A stretch of DNA of 64,000 nucleotides, from the NCBI GenBank assembly GCA_014843695.1, contig CM026395.1, positions 46,319,270 to 46,383,269 of the forward strand. The letters run 5' to 3'. The position numbers and the translations under genes were made by a program. The notes beneath the pieces are model-generated. The model saw nothing but the letters and a program-made list of their open reading frames with translations, did no database searches and was not told where the DNA came from. The DNA comes from Archivesica marissinica. Taxonomy: Eukaryota > Mollusca > Bivalvia > Venerida > Vesicomyidae. Positions 41,742 through 54,300 of this stretch are shown in pieces (position 1 is the first letter of the stretch; each line of letters begins with the position of its first letter).

Positions 41742-44700
41742 ATGGTAAATCCATTACTTGTCAAATATACAGGTCAAGCACGCATAAATAATAACACCGC
41801 ACAAGTGACGTATTTGAGAGATTCAGGTGCGACAATTAGTTTATTGTCGGCTACTGATCAGACCGCTGATCATTTAGAATACACAGGTGAACGGGTAACA
41901 ATCCGCGGTGTCAATTATATCCCTGGTAATTATCCGATAGCAAAGATTAGCGTCGATTGTCCAATATACCAAGGAACATTGAAGGTGGCTGTATTAAAAC
42001 ACAGATGCACCGCGGGGGTGGATCTTATAATAGGTAACGACTGTGAAACTGCCCCTGTCACTGATTTGATTACCTGTGGCGTGGTTACACGCTCAAATAA
42101 GAAAATTATCCCGTTTGATGAAATTGTCACGTCCAACCCAGACTCAGAAAACACGACCGATACAAATCACAATGTCTTACCTTTTCGGAATACAATTGAG
42201 ATCAATTCCCCCTCTGAGAAAGCCAGTACAGTTAAACCCCAAAATATTCCCTCTATTGACGATTTGAGTCCTGATAAATTATTGCAAGAACAGAATAATG
42301 ACCCGACCTTAGCACCCCTCTGGGAAATGGCTCAAGAAGGAACACCTATTCGGCAAGGATATTACATCCAGCTCGAACCCCGACTACTTATGAGGAGAGA
42401 ACAACCTCAAGACACGTCCAAAGTTCGACCCTGGAAAATATATGATCAGGTGGTAGTTCCACGGGGATTCCGTGATCATATAACGGGACTCGCCCATGAC
42501 AGTTTAAGTACGGGACACCAGGGACCTAGTAAGACCCTGAAGCGCATTAAGCGCCGCTTCTTTTGGCCGGGAATCCGCGCAGATGTTAAACGATTCTGCC
42601 ATAGCTGTGGGCCGTGCCAGAGAGCGGGTAAGGGACAGAAAGCCACTGTAGCCCCATTGAAACCCCTGCCCATTATATCCCAACCATTCAAATTTATATC
42701 CGCTGATTTCGTTGGACCCATGAAGAAAACTATAAATGGGAACCAGTATATCTTGAATTTTATTGATCATGCCACTAAATATACGGAATCTTTCCCATGC
42801 GACGCAGCGACAGCTGTCAATGCACAACAAGCCCTGATCGAGATAATATCTCGACATGGAAAACCCCAGACCCTGTTGACTGACCGAGGAAGCGCTTTCA
42901 TAGCTGAAACATTCACACGCTTCCTAGCCGAGCACGATATACGTCACTTAACTAGCACGAGTTACAGGCCTCAAACCAACGGATCAATAGAGAAATATAA
43001 TGGTACATTGAAAACCATGCTTAGAATCCTTGGGGAGAACTCTTTATCGTCTTGGGATGAGATGCTACCCTGGCTATTATTTGCATATAGAAGTGCAGAG
43101 CACTCTAGCACAGGATATTCTCCCTTCTACCTTCTATATGGGCGCGAACCTAGAGATAATCTAGATTCCACTTATGATCTCTGGGCTAGAAATGAGCGGG
43201 ATGAAGGGATCCCCATAAATAACTATGTACAAGAATTATGTCATAGATTAGCTGAAGCGTTACGTGACGCCAGCGAGAATGCACAACAGGCCGCAGATGG
43301 TCGTAAAACAAAGTATGACAGAAGTAAGAAAGCGAAAATGCGTGTATTCCAGCGTGGTGAATTAGTGTTAGTACGATTACCGTTAAAAGGTAATAAGCTG
43401 AAGAATGCCCTCCAGGGACCGTATCCGGTACACGAAAAGGTAGCGTCGCATACCTATATTATATACATGCCTGATAAGAGAGTAAAATACCGTGTTATGC
43501 ATGTAAACCAGTTGAAGCCCTGGACAGGTAGGGAGGAGGGTGCAGCTCTAGCTGATAGTAGTCCGGTGTATGAGTCCCAAGACCCTACCCTATTAGATTA
43601 CCAAGCCCCTACGGACATTGAGAAAGAATTCGATCCTTGCAGTCCTCTTGAATCTGTACCTAAGAAAACCTGGCCGGATATCAGTCATTTAAACCCAGAC
43701 CACAGGGACGATATTAGTCAGTTATTTGACCGTTACCCCCGTTTATTCTCTGGACAACTGGGACGTTTCCACGATGTTACCCATGATATTGATGTGCAAG
43801 GTGCTTCACCCGTAGTCCAGCCTTACTACCGCATGTCTCCAGAAAAGAAACAAATATTAAAAACTGAGCTAGATCAAATGTTGGAGTTAGGAATTATCCG
43901 CCCTAGCAGAAGCCAGTGGGCCTCTCCCATAATATTGGTACGCAAATCAGACTCAGAATGGCGACCATGTATTGATTATCGGAAAATTAATGACCTGACT
44001 CGAGGAGAAGCCTTCCCCATCCCGAGATTAGACGATCTCATTGATCAGGTCGCAGGTTCGAGTCTGATATCAATTTTAGATCTTAATAAAGGTTACTGGC
44101 AGATTCCGCTAACCCCTCGAGCTAGTGAAATTGCAGCGTTCATAACCCCCTGGGGCTTGTTTGAACCATTAACTCTCCCATTTGGTTTAAAAAACGGTGG
44201 AGTTACCTTCCAGAGGGCCATAAACGAGATAATCGCTCAATCCCCGACAGAACCCATCCGTGATAGATTTGCCGACGCATATCTGGATGATATTGCTGTT
44301 CGATCCAATTTATGGTCACAGCACATAAATCACTTGGATTGGACATTTCATAGACTAGAGGATAGTGGTGTTACTTTGAATCCGAAGAAGTGTAAAATTG
44401 GGTCTGGAACAGTCAAGTACTTGGGACATGAATTAGGGTCGGGAAAAATCAAACCAATTTCCAGCAAGGTTGAGTGTATTAGTAATATCTCTCCCCCACA
44501 GACCAAGAAACAATTACGAGGATATCTGGGATCAGTAGGATTTTACAGGAAATTCATTCCCCAGTTCGCTGAGATCGCCGCTCCCCTGACTGACTTATTA
44601 AAGGGCAAGCGATCAGGGAACATCATAACTCAGTGGAGCGATAAACATCAACTTGCTTTCGAATCCTTAAAGAAAGCTTTAACCAATAAACCCATACTGA

Positions 44701-45089
44701 AGGCCCCTGACTTTAACCAAGAGTTCGAACTCTATACTGATGCTTCCGATTTGGGAATTTCGGCTGTACTGACTCAGACCGTTGACCAAGTACCACACCC
44801 AGTAGCATTTTATTCCCGAAAACTTATTCCACGAGAGAAAAACTACTCTACAATAGAGAAGGAATTATTAGCTATAGTGGCCGGTATCGAACATTTTCGC
44901 ATATATGTAAGCACAAGCAAAACAATAATTAATTCAGATCATAATCCCCTTGTATGGTTAAGTAGGTCGAAAACGTCCAATCAACGCCTCTTAAGATGGG
45001 CACTGTGTCTCTCAGAATTTAATCTGACCATTAAACATATCAAAGGGACTCAAAATGTTCTAGCAGACTTTCTCAGTAGAGTTCAATGA
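41742..45089 (+). CDS. pol: Pol polyprotein, order protease-integrase-RT-RNase H
   Basis: 1115 residues from ATG 41742; the same frame is open back to the gag TAA. Protease: D27-S28-G29 (RDSGA) and LIIGND at 95-100. Integrase zinc finger: H252-x6-H259-x29-C289-x2-C292. Integrase core: D322 (SADFVGP), D381 (LTDRGSAF), E417 (NGSIEKYN), spaced DD35E. An integrase C-terminal segment follows at about 530-595. RT: D780 (LDLNKGYW) and YLDD at 847-850. RNase H: D1000 (YTDAS), E1041 (EKELLA), D1066 (NSDHNP), D1109 (LADFLSR). All catalytic residues are present. Ordinary Ty3/Gypsy elements place integrase after RNase H; this order with Gypsy-type RT marks Gmr1-like elements. Together the enzymes copy the RNA and insert the DNA. 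Confidence 0.95.
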   Translation: MVNPLLVKYTGQARINNNTAQVTYLRDSGATISLLSATDQTADHLEYTGERVTIRGVNYIPGNYPIAKISVDCPIYQGTLKVAVLKHRCTAGVDLIIGNDCETAPVTDLITCGVVTRSNKKIIPFDEIVTSNPDSENTTDTNHNVLPFRNTIEINSPSEKASTVKPQNIPSIDDLSPDKLLQEQNNDPTLAPLWEMAQEGTPIRQGYYIQLEPRLLMRREQPQDTSKVRPWKIYDQVVVPRGFRDHITGLAHDSLSTGHQGPSKTLKRIKRRFFWPGIRADVKRFCHSCGPCQRAGKGQKATVAPLKPLPIISQPFKFISADFVGPMKKTINGNQYILNFIDHATKYTESFPCDAATAVNAQQALIEIISRHGKPQTLLTDRGSAFIAETFTRFLAEHDIRHLTSTSYRPQTNGSIEKYNGTLKTMLRILGENSLSSWDEMLPWLLFAYRSAEHSSTGYSPFYLLYGREPRDNLDSTYDLWARNERDEGIPINNYVQELCHRLAEALRDASENAQQAADGRKTKYDRSKKAKMRVFQRGELVLVRLPLKGNKLKNALQGPYPVHEKVASHTYIIYMPDKRVKYRVMHVNQLKPWTGREEGAALADSSPVYESQDPTLLDYQAPTDIEKEFDPCSPLESVPKKTWPDISHLNPDHRDDISQLFDRYPRLFSGQLGRFHDVTHDIDVQGASPVVQPYYRMSPEKKQILKTELDQMLELGIIRPSRSQWASPIILVRKSDSEWRPCIDYRKINDLTRGEAFPIPRLDDLIDQVAGSSLISILDLNKGYWQIPLTPRASEIAAFITPWGLFEPLTLPFGLKNGGVTFQRAINEIIAQSPTEPIRDRFADAYLDDIAVRSNLWSQHINHLDWTFHRLEDSGVTLNPKKCKIGSGTVKYLGHELGSGKIKPISSKVECISNISPPQTKKQLRGYLGSVGFYRKFIPQFAEIAAPLTDLLKGKRSGNIITQWSDKHQLAFESLKKALTNKPILKAPDFNQEFELYTDASDLGISAVLTQTVDQVPHPVAFYSRKLIPREKNYSTIEKELLAIVAGIEHFRIYVSTSKTIINSDHNPLVWLSRSKTSNQRLLRWALCLSEFNLTIKHIKGTQNVLADFLSRVQ

Positions 45090-45313
45090 CTGTGATGTTT
45101 GACTTAGTAAATGTACTTGGTATTATTTCAGTTGTTCAGTAAATAGTTATTGCCTCTATGATTAGAATGTTGGTACCTAGCGAAAGAAATGCTATTTTAG
45201 GACATATGATGTATTGATATTATGATTGTTTTCTACTGTATATTCAAAGGAATGAAGATTTGTAAATCGGCCGATAGCGGGCGATGTCAAACTTCTCCCC
45301 GGGTAGGGAGGAT
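45090..45313 (+). other. Post-pol non-coding stretch with polypurine tract
   Basis: No ORF of note between the pol stop and the LTR, so no env. GGGTAGGGAGGA directly before the LTR start TGTGCAAAAC is a suitable polypurine tract to prime plus-strand DNA synthesis. Confidence 0.75.
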
Positions 45314-46360
45314 TGTGCAAAACCCCAATTTGCACGAAATATTTATTATTGTTATATATAAATAATAATGTATTATATAAATACATTAAACTGTTTCTAT
45401 ATATGGCCAAATGTTTACCATGTAATATATATATATTTGTTTTATGCATAATCGTCTGCTATTATTTTCGCGCCTAAAATTATCAATCTCGCTTCGCGCG
45501 GGAAATGACTTAAGATGTTAGGCCTAATCTCAGTTTATCAAGGCCGTGGTTGCAGGTGTCCAGTTATGTAATACAAAGGCACCGAACTGGTTTGATGGTG
45601 TAATATTAGATAACAAGGCCGTGGTTGCAGGTGTCCAGTTATGTAATACAAAGGCACCGAACTGGTTTGATGGTGTAATATTAGATAACATAACAGATGT
45701 TTAGGAATAACAGATGTTTTAGGAATTGTTATATCATATATACACTGATTCAATCATGTATATAAGAAATGGATTTTATTAACATAGATCAGACACACTA
45801 GAGCCTAACTCCAGGAGCGAGAAAGGTCGTGATCTCAATCTAGTATATAGAACATATAAACTGTATTTATGATACTTAGATATTATGGACATTATAAGAA
45901 ATATAACTTATAAAGATTTGTCGAATAATTAAATTGTTCAGCCATAGAAGAAACATAGAGTTTCGGCGAACCATATAGAAGGTGATTAAAAGTTAATCTA
46001 ATCAGAAACAGTGATTAGATTATAGTGATATTGAGTAATGACGGATTAGAAAGATTGGATGTTAAATATACTGTGTAAGCGCATAGTCGGCTCACACAAA
46101 TGGATTGTTAAATAAGCTTTTAATGATACGATGTATATATATATAGATCACTGATTATATATAGATGGATATTTCTGATGCCAATTTAAACAAGATATTA
46201 TATAGAAGAAATGTAATACTGTGTTGAGATATCAGTAATACATATAATAACGAAGAAACCCCCTAGACAACTCCAGCGAGTCTACAATAGGATAGACCCT
46301 GGTAAGAGCCGTAGCAACCGAGACATATTATTACGAGAAGAAAAAGGAGAGTTTGCGACA
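45314..46360 (+). repeat. 3' LTR of the Gmr1-like element (1047 bp)
   Basis: Starts TGTGCAAAACCCCAATTTGC and ends GGAGAGTTTGCGACA, giving TG...CA ends. Limits are fixed by the inverted copy at 46842-47887, which ends at the same bases. Inside, a 75-bp segment beginning AGGCCGTGGTTGCAGGTGTC is duplicated (45541 and 45616). Confidence 0.92.
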
Positions 46361-46624
46361 ATATGAAATATTAATAGTTTTATGCTTTAAAGTTCATCAT
46401 GTAGTTTTAATTATAATAGAAAACAAGGGAGAACATAATATTATTTAAACTTCTCTGTAAATTGTCTTTGCACTTTACATATTTGTTAATTTTGATGGCT
46501 ATAGATGTGTTTTGTACCATTTAATGCCTAATAAAATATATGTTATATGTTATATATGTTATATGTCGATTGTTCCTAGCACAGACGTAATTATGAGGTT
46601 GCATGTACATGTAATTCTGTCTAT
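46361..46624. other. Short spacer between the two LTRs
   Basis: AT-rich host sequence. No gene seen. Confidence 0.5.
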
Positions 46625-46841
46625 GTATCTACATGTATGTATGTATCTATGTATGTATCTATCTATGTATCTATCTATGTATATATTATCTATGTATCTA
46701 TGTATCTATCGATCTATGTATCTATGTATCTATGTATCTATCGATATATGTATCCATCCATCCATCCATCCATCCATCCATCCATACATCCATCCATCCA
46801 TCCATCCATCCATCCATCCATCAATCCATCCATCCATCCAT
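46625..46841. repeat. (TATG/TATC)n then (CATC)n microsatellite
   Basis: ATGTATCTATGTATC-type units to about 46750, then about 22 CATC units. The solo LTR interrupts the CATC run; CCATCCATCCAGA resumes at 47888. Confidence 0.93.
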
Positions 46842-47887
46842 TGTCGCAAACTCTCCTTTTTCTTCTCGTAATAATATGTCTCGGTTGCTACGGCTCTTAC
46901 CAGGGTCTATCCTATTGTAGACTCGCTGGAGTTGTCTAGGGGGTTTCTTCGTGATTATATGTATTAATGATAACTCAACACAGTATTACATTTCTTCTAT
47001 ATAATATCTTGTTTAAATTGGCATCAGAAATATCCATATATATATAATCAGTGATCTATATATATATACATCGTATCATTAAAAGCTTATTTAACAATCC
47101 ATTTGTGTGAGCCGACTATGCGCTTACACAGTATATTTAACATCCAATCTTTCTAATCCGTCATTACTCAATATCACTATAATCTAATCACTGTTTCTGA
47201 TTAGATTAACTTTTAATCACCTTCTATATGGTTCGCCGAAACTCTATGTTTCTTCTATGGCTGAACAATTTAATTATTCGACAAATCTTTATAAGTTATA
47301 TTTCTTATAATGTCCATAATATCTAAGTATCATAAATACAGTTTATATGTTCTATATACTAGATTGAGATCACGACCTTTCTCGCTCCTGGAGTTAGGCT
47401 CTAGTGTGTCTGATTTATGTTAATAAAATCCATTTCTTATATACATGATTGAATCAGTGTATATATGATATAACAATTCCTAAAACATCTGTTATTCCTA
47501 AACATCTGTTATGTTATCTAATATTACACCATCAAACCAGTTCGGTGCCTTTATATTACATAACTGGACACCTGCAACCACGGCCTGTTATCTAATATTA
47601 CACCATCAAACCAGTTCGGTGCCTTTGTATTACATAACTGGACACCTGCAACCACGGCCTTGATAAACTGAGATTAGGCCTAACATCTTAAGTCATTTCC
47701 CGCGCGAAGCGAGATTGATAATTTTAGGCGCGAAAATAATAGCAGACGATTATGCATAATACAAATATATATATATTACATGGTAAACATTTGGCCATAT
47801 ATAGAAACAGTTTAATGTATTTATATAATACATTACTATTTATATATAACAATAATAAACATTTCGTGCAAATTGGGGTTTTGCACA
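46842..47887 (-). mobile_element. Solo LTR of the same family, inverted
   Basis: On plus it starts TGTCGCAAACTCTCC and ends AATTGGGGTTTTGCACA, the exact reverse of the 3' LTR ends. 1046 bp with about ten differences spotted, including one lost A at the junction of the internal 75-bp duplication. Flanks end CCAT and begin CCAT, consistent with a 4-bp target duplication, though the microsatellite makes this ambiguous. No internal element sequence, so it is solo (LTR-LTR recombination). Confidence 0.92.
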
Positions 47888-48395
47888 CCATCCATCCAGA
47901 TTTTGAAATATAAATATTAAAGTATACAGTAGAGAAAAGTGTGCTGTTTTGGAGCGGGAAATTCTAGTATTTTGTTTCATGTACTTGTTGGTTTACTGTT
48001 TCTTTTGTTTGATTTTATTTTGATTGATTTGAAAGAGACTGGGAATTTATTTCGTTTAGGATTGGTTTGGTCACTTGTGACAGCCCACTCGAAATACAGA
48101 GTGAGCACGTGCTATATATAAGTTCAAAACAAACCTGTATTCTAAACGTGATGTATGCATTGTTGGTATTATAATGTTAATGATAATTGGAGATAGGTAG
48201 AGAGCTTAATGAACTTAACATGTTTTCTGAATACGGGACCGGGATTTCGAATTGCATCTTGTTTCTTTGCAGGTACAAAATAGACTAATCAAATAAAGAT
48301 GATACTTTAACATTCGTTTGCTTAGTTTATAATGAATGTGGCATTTGTACATCATTCACTATTACAATACACCATACACAATACAATACATTTTT
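47888..48395. other. Spacer before the large satellite
   Basis: AT-rich. A 60-codon plus ORF (47939-48121) is hydrophobic but has no recognisable family and is not called. Confidence 0.4.
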
Positions 48396-51300
48396 GTCCC
48401 CGAAAATTTGCATTTGCACATCATACACTACTAGAATACGCCACGCACTGCTGGATTACACTACCCACTGCTGGAATATACTCGTACATTCCCCACTGCT
48501 AACTGCCAGAAACGCAGCAAATACGGAACAAGATTTTAAAAACATTTGTTTATTATTTTTATTATTTGTTTTCGAAAATTTGCATTTACACTTCATTCAC
48601 TACTACAATACACCACTCACTGCTGGATTACACTACCCACTGCTGGAATACACTCGTACATTCCCCACTGCTCACTGCCAGAAAAGCAAGTACGGAAAAA
48701 GATTTTTAAAAAAAGTTATTATTTTAATTTTTTTTCCCCGACAATTTGCATTTGCACATCATACACTACTAGAATACGCAACTCACTGCTGGATTACACT
48801 ACCCACTGCTGGAATACACTACTCGTACATTCCCCACTGCTCACTGCTAGAAACGCAGCAAGTACGGAAAAAGATAACAAATATTTTTATTATTTTTTTA
48901 TTTTTTTTTCGAAAATTTGCATTTGCACATCATACACTACTAGAATACGCCACTCACTGCTGGATTACACTACCCACTGCTGGAATACACTACTCGTATA
49001 TTCCCCACTGCTCACTGCTAGAAACACAGCAAGTACGGAAAAAGATAAAAAAACATTTTTTATTATTTGTTTTCGAAAATTTGCATTTGCACATCATACA
49101 CTACTAGAATACGCCACTCATTGCTGGATTACACTACCCACTGCTGGAATACACTACTCGTACATTCCCCACTGCTCACTGCTAGAAACGGAGCAAGTAC
49201 GGAAAAAGATAAAAAATATTTTTATTTTTTTTTTCGAAAATTTGCATTTACACTTCATTCACTACTACAATACACCACTCACTGCTGGATTACACTACCC
49301 ACTGCTGGAATACACTACTCGTACATTCCCCACTGCTCACTGCCAGAAAAGCAAGTACGGAAAAAGATAAAAAAAATATTTATTATTTTTTTAATTTTTT
49401 TTCGAAAATTTGCATTTGCACATCATACACTACTAGAATACGCCACTCACTGCTGGATTACACTACCACTGCTGGAATACACTACTCGTACATTCCCCAC
49501 TGCTCACTGCTAGAAACGCAGCAAGTACGGAAAAAGATAACAAATATTTTTATTATTTTTTTATTTTATTTTCGAAAATTTGCATTTGCACATCATACAC
49601 TACTAGAATACGCCACTCACTGCTGGATTACACTACCCACTGCTGGAATACACTACTCGTACATTCCCCACTGCTCACTGCTAGAAACGCAGCAAGTACG
49701 GAAAAGATAACAAATATTTTTATTATTTTTATTATTTTTATCGAAAATTTGCATTTACACTTCATTCACTACTACAATACACCACTCACTGCTGGATTAC
49801 ACTACCCACTAATGGAATACACTACTCGTACATTACCCACTGCTCACTGCCAGAAAAGCAAGTACGGAAAAAGATAAAAAATATTTTTATTATTTTAATT
49901 ATTTTTTCCGAAAATTTGCATTTGCACATCATACACTACTAGAATACGCCACTCACTGCTGGATTACACTACCCACTGCTGGAATACACTACTCGTACAT
50001 TCCCCACTGCTCACTGCTAGAAACGCAGCAAGTACGGAAAAAGATAACAAATATTTTTATTATTTTTATTATTTTTTTCGAAAATTTGCATTTACACTTC
50101 ATTCACTACTACAATACACCACTCACTGCTGGATTACACTACCCACTGCTGGAATACACTACTCGTACATTCCCCACTGCTCACTGCTAGAAACGCAGCA
50201 AGTACGGAAAAAGATAAAAAATATCTTTATTATTTTTATTATTTTTTTCGAAAATTTGCATTTACACTTCATTCACTACTACAATACACCACTCACTGCT
50301 GGATTACACTACTCACTGCTGGAATACACTCGTACATTCCCCACTGCTCACTGCCAGAAAAGCAAGTACGGAAAAAGATAAAAAAACATTTTTTATTATT
50401 TTTATTATTTGTTTTCGAAAATTTGCATTTGCACATCATACACTACTAGAATACGCCACTCATTGCTGGATTACACTACCCACTGATGGAATACACTACT
50501 CGTACACTGCTCACTGCTAGAAACGCAGCAAGTACGGAAAAAGATAAAAAATATTTTTATTATTTTTATTATTTTTTTCGAAAATTTGCATTTACACTTC
50601 ATTCACTACTACAATACACCACTCACTGCTGGATTACACTACCCACTGCTGGAATACACTACTCGTACATTCCCCACTGCTCACTGCCAGAAAAGCAAGT
50701 ACGGAAAAAGATAAAAAAAATATTTATTATTTTTTTAATTTTTTTTCGAAAATTTGCATTTGCACATCATACACTACTAGAATACGCCACTCACTGCTGG
50801 ATTACACTACCACTGCTGGAATACACTACTCGTACATTCCCCACTGCTCACTGCTAGAAACGCAGCAAGTACGGAAAAAGATAAAAAATATTTTTATTAT
50901 TTTTTTATTTTATTTTCGAAAATTTGCATTTGCACATCATACACTACTAGAATACGCCACTCACTGCTGGATTACACTACCCACTGCTGGAATACACTAC
51001 TCGTACATTCCCCACTGCTCACTGCTAGAAACGCAGCAAGTACGGAAAAAGATAACAAATATTTTTATTATTTTTTTACGAAAATTTGCATTTACACTTC
51101 ATTCACTACTACAATACCCACTACTGGAATACACTACTCGTACATTACCCACTGCTCACTGCCAGAAAAGCAAGTACGGAAAAAGATTAAAAAATGTTAT
51201 TATTTTATTTTCCCCGAAAATTTGCATTTGCACATCATACACTACTAGAATACGCCACTCACTGCTGGATTACACTACCCACTGCTGGAATACACTACTC

Positions 51301-54300
51301 GTACATTCCCCACTGCTCACTGCTAGAAACGCAGCAAGTACGGAAAAAGATAACAAATATTTTTATTATTTTTATTATTTTTATCGAAAATTTGCATTTA
51401 CACTTCATTCACTACTACAATACACCACTCACTGCTGGATTACACTACCCACTACTGGAATACACTACTCGTACATTACCCACTGCTCACTGCCAGAAAA
51501 GCAAGTACGGAAAAAGATTTTTAAAAAATGTTATTATTTTAATTTTTTTTCCCCGAAAATTTGCATTTGCACATCATACACTACTACAATACACCACTCA
51601 CTGCTGGATTACACTACCCACTGCTGGAATACACTACTCGTACATTCCCCACTGCTCACTGCTAGAAACGCAGCAAGTACGGAAAAAGATAACAAATATT
51701 TTTATTATTTTTATTATTTTTATCGAAAATTTGCATTTACACATCATACACTACTAGAATACGCCACTCATTACTGGATTACACTACCCACTGCTGGAAT
51801 ACACTACTCGTACATTCCCCACTGCTCACTGCTAGAAACGCAGCAAGTACGGAAAAAGATAACAAATATTTTTATTATTTTTATTATTTTTTTCGAAAAT
51901 TTGCATTTACACATCATACACTACTAGAATACGCCACTCATTGCTGGATTACACTACCCACTGCTGGAATACACTACTCGTACATTCCCCACTGCTCACT
52001 GCTAGAAACGCAGCAAGTACGGAAAAAGATAAAAAATATTTTTATTATTTTTTTCGAAAATTTGCATTTACACTTCATTCACTACTACAATACACCACTC
52101 ACTGCTGGATTACACTACCCACTGCTGGAATACACTACTCGTACATTCCCCACTGCTCACTGCCAGAAAAGCAAGTACGGAAAAAGATAAAAAAAATATT
52201 TATTATTTTTTTAATTTTTTTTCGAAAATTTGCATTTGCACATCATACACTACTAGAATACGCCACTCACTGCTGGATTACACTACCACTGCTGGAATAC
52301 ACTACTCATACATTCCCCACTGCTCACTGCTAGAAACGCAGCAAGTACGGAAAAAGATAACAAATATTTTTATTATTTTTTTATTTTATTTTCGAAAATT
52401 TGCATTTGCACATCATACACTACTAGAATACGCCACTCACTGCTGGATTACACTACCCACTGCTGGAATACACTACTCGTACATTCCCCACTGCTCACTG
52501 CTAGAAACGCAGCAAGTACGGAAAAAGATAACAAATATTTTTATTATTTTTATTATTTTTTTCGAAAATTTGCATTTACACTTCATTCACTACTACAATA
52601 CACCACTCACTGCTGGATTACACTACCCACTACTGGAATACACTACTCGTACATTACCCACTGCTCACTGCCAGAAAAGCAAGTACGGAAAAAGATTTTT
52701 TATTTTAATTTTTTTTCCCGAAAATTTGCATTTGCACATCATACACTACTAGAATACGCCACTCACTGCTGGATTACACTACCCACTGCTGGAATACACT
52801 ACTCGTACATTCCCCACTGCTCACTGCTAGAAACGCAGCAAGTACGGAAAAAGATAACAATATTTTTATTATTTTATTATTTTTATCGAAAATTTGCATT
52901 TACACTTCATTCACTACTACAATACACCACTCACTGCTGGATTACACTACCCACTACTGGAATACACTACTCGTACATTACCCACTGCTCACTGCCAGAA
53001 AAGCAAGTACGGAAAAAGATTTTTAAAAAATGTTATTATTTTAATTTTTTTTCCCCGAAAATTTGCATTTGCACATCATACACTACTAGAATACGCCACT
53101 CACTGCTGGATTACACTACCCACTGCTGGAATACACTACTCGTACATTCCCCACTGCTCACTGCTAGAAACGCAGCAAGTACGGAAAAAGATAAAAAATA
53201 TTTTTATTATTTTTTTTCGAAAATTTGCATTTACACTTCATTCACTACTACAATACACCACTCACTGCTGGATTACACTACCCACTGCTGGAATACACTA
53301 CTCGTACATTCCCCACTGCTCACTGCTAGAAACGCAGCAAGTACGGAAAAAGATAAAAAATATTTTTATTATTTTTATTATTTTATTCAAAAATTTACAT
53401 TTGCACATCATACACTACTAGAATACACCACTCACTGCTGGATTACACTACCCACTGCTGGAATACACTACTCGTACATTCCCCACTGCTCACTGCTAGA
53501 AACGCAGCAAGTACGGAAAAAGATAAAAAATATTTTTATTATTTTTATTTTTTTTTCGAAAATTTGCATTTACACTTCATTCACTACTACAATACACCAC
53601 TCACTGCTGGATTACAGTACCCACTGCTGGAATACACTCGTACATTCCCGACTGCTCACTGCCAGAAAATCAAGAACGGAAAAAGATTTTAAAAAAATGT
53701 TATTATTTTTAAAAAAAATTCCGAAAATTTGCATTTGCACATCATACACTACTAGAATACGCCACTCACTGCTGGATTACACTACCCACTGCTGGAATAC
53801 ACTACTCGTACATTCCCCACTGCTCACTGCTAGAAACGCAGCAAGTACGGAAAAAGATAACAAATATTTTTATTATTTTTTTCGAAAATTTGCATTTACA
53901 CATCATACACTACTAGAATACGCAACTCACTGCTGGATTACACTACCCACTGCTGGAATACACTACTCGTACATTCCCCACTGCTCACTGCCAGAAAAGC
54001 AAGTACGGAAAAAGATAAAACATATTTTTATTTTAGAAAATTTGCATTTGCACATCATACACTACTAGAATACGCCACTCACTGCTGGATTACACTACCC
54101 ACTGCTGGAATACACTACTCGTACATTCCTCACTGCTCACTGCCAGAACGCAGCAAGTACGGAAAAAGATAAAAAAACATTTTTTATTATTTGTTGTCGA
54201 AAATTTGCATTTGCACATCATACACTACTAGAATACGCCACTCATTGCTGGATTACACTACCCACTGCTGGAATACACTACTCGTACATTCCCCACTGCT

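Larger units (their letters stand above)
40223..46360 (+). mobile_element. Gmr1-like Ty3/Gypsy LTR retrotransposon, 5' LTR in the gap
   Basis: Order seen: leader 40223-40478, gag 40479-41732, pol 41742-45089, a non-coding stretch 45090-45299, polypurine tract, 3' LTR 45314-46360. There is no env-like ORF. The RT is Ty3/Gypsy type but integrase lies upstream of it, which defines Gmr1-like elements. Gag and pol have no internal damage. With a near-identical LTR relative next door, this suggests a young, possibly still active family. The 5' LTR and PBS are not visible. Confidence 0.9.

Noticed and set aside
45090..45313. Possible env gene after pol
   Set aside because: No ORF of useful length before the polypurine tract and LTR.
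47939..48121. 60-codon hydrophobic ORF
   Set aside because: Short, no family resemblance, T-rich DNA gives hydrophobic translations by composition.
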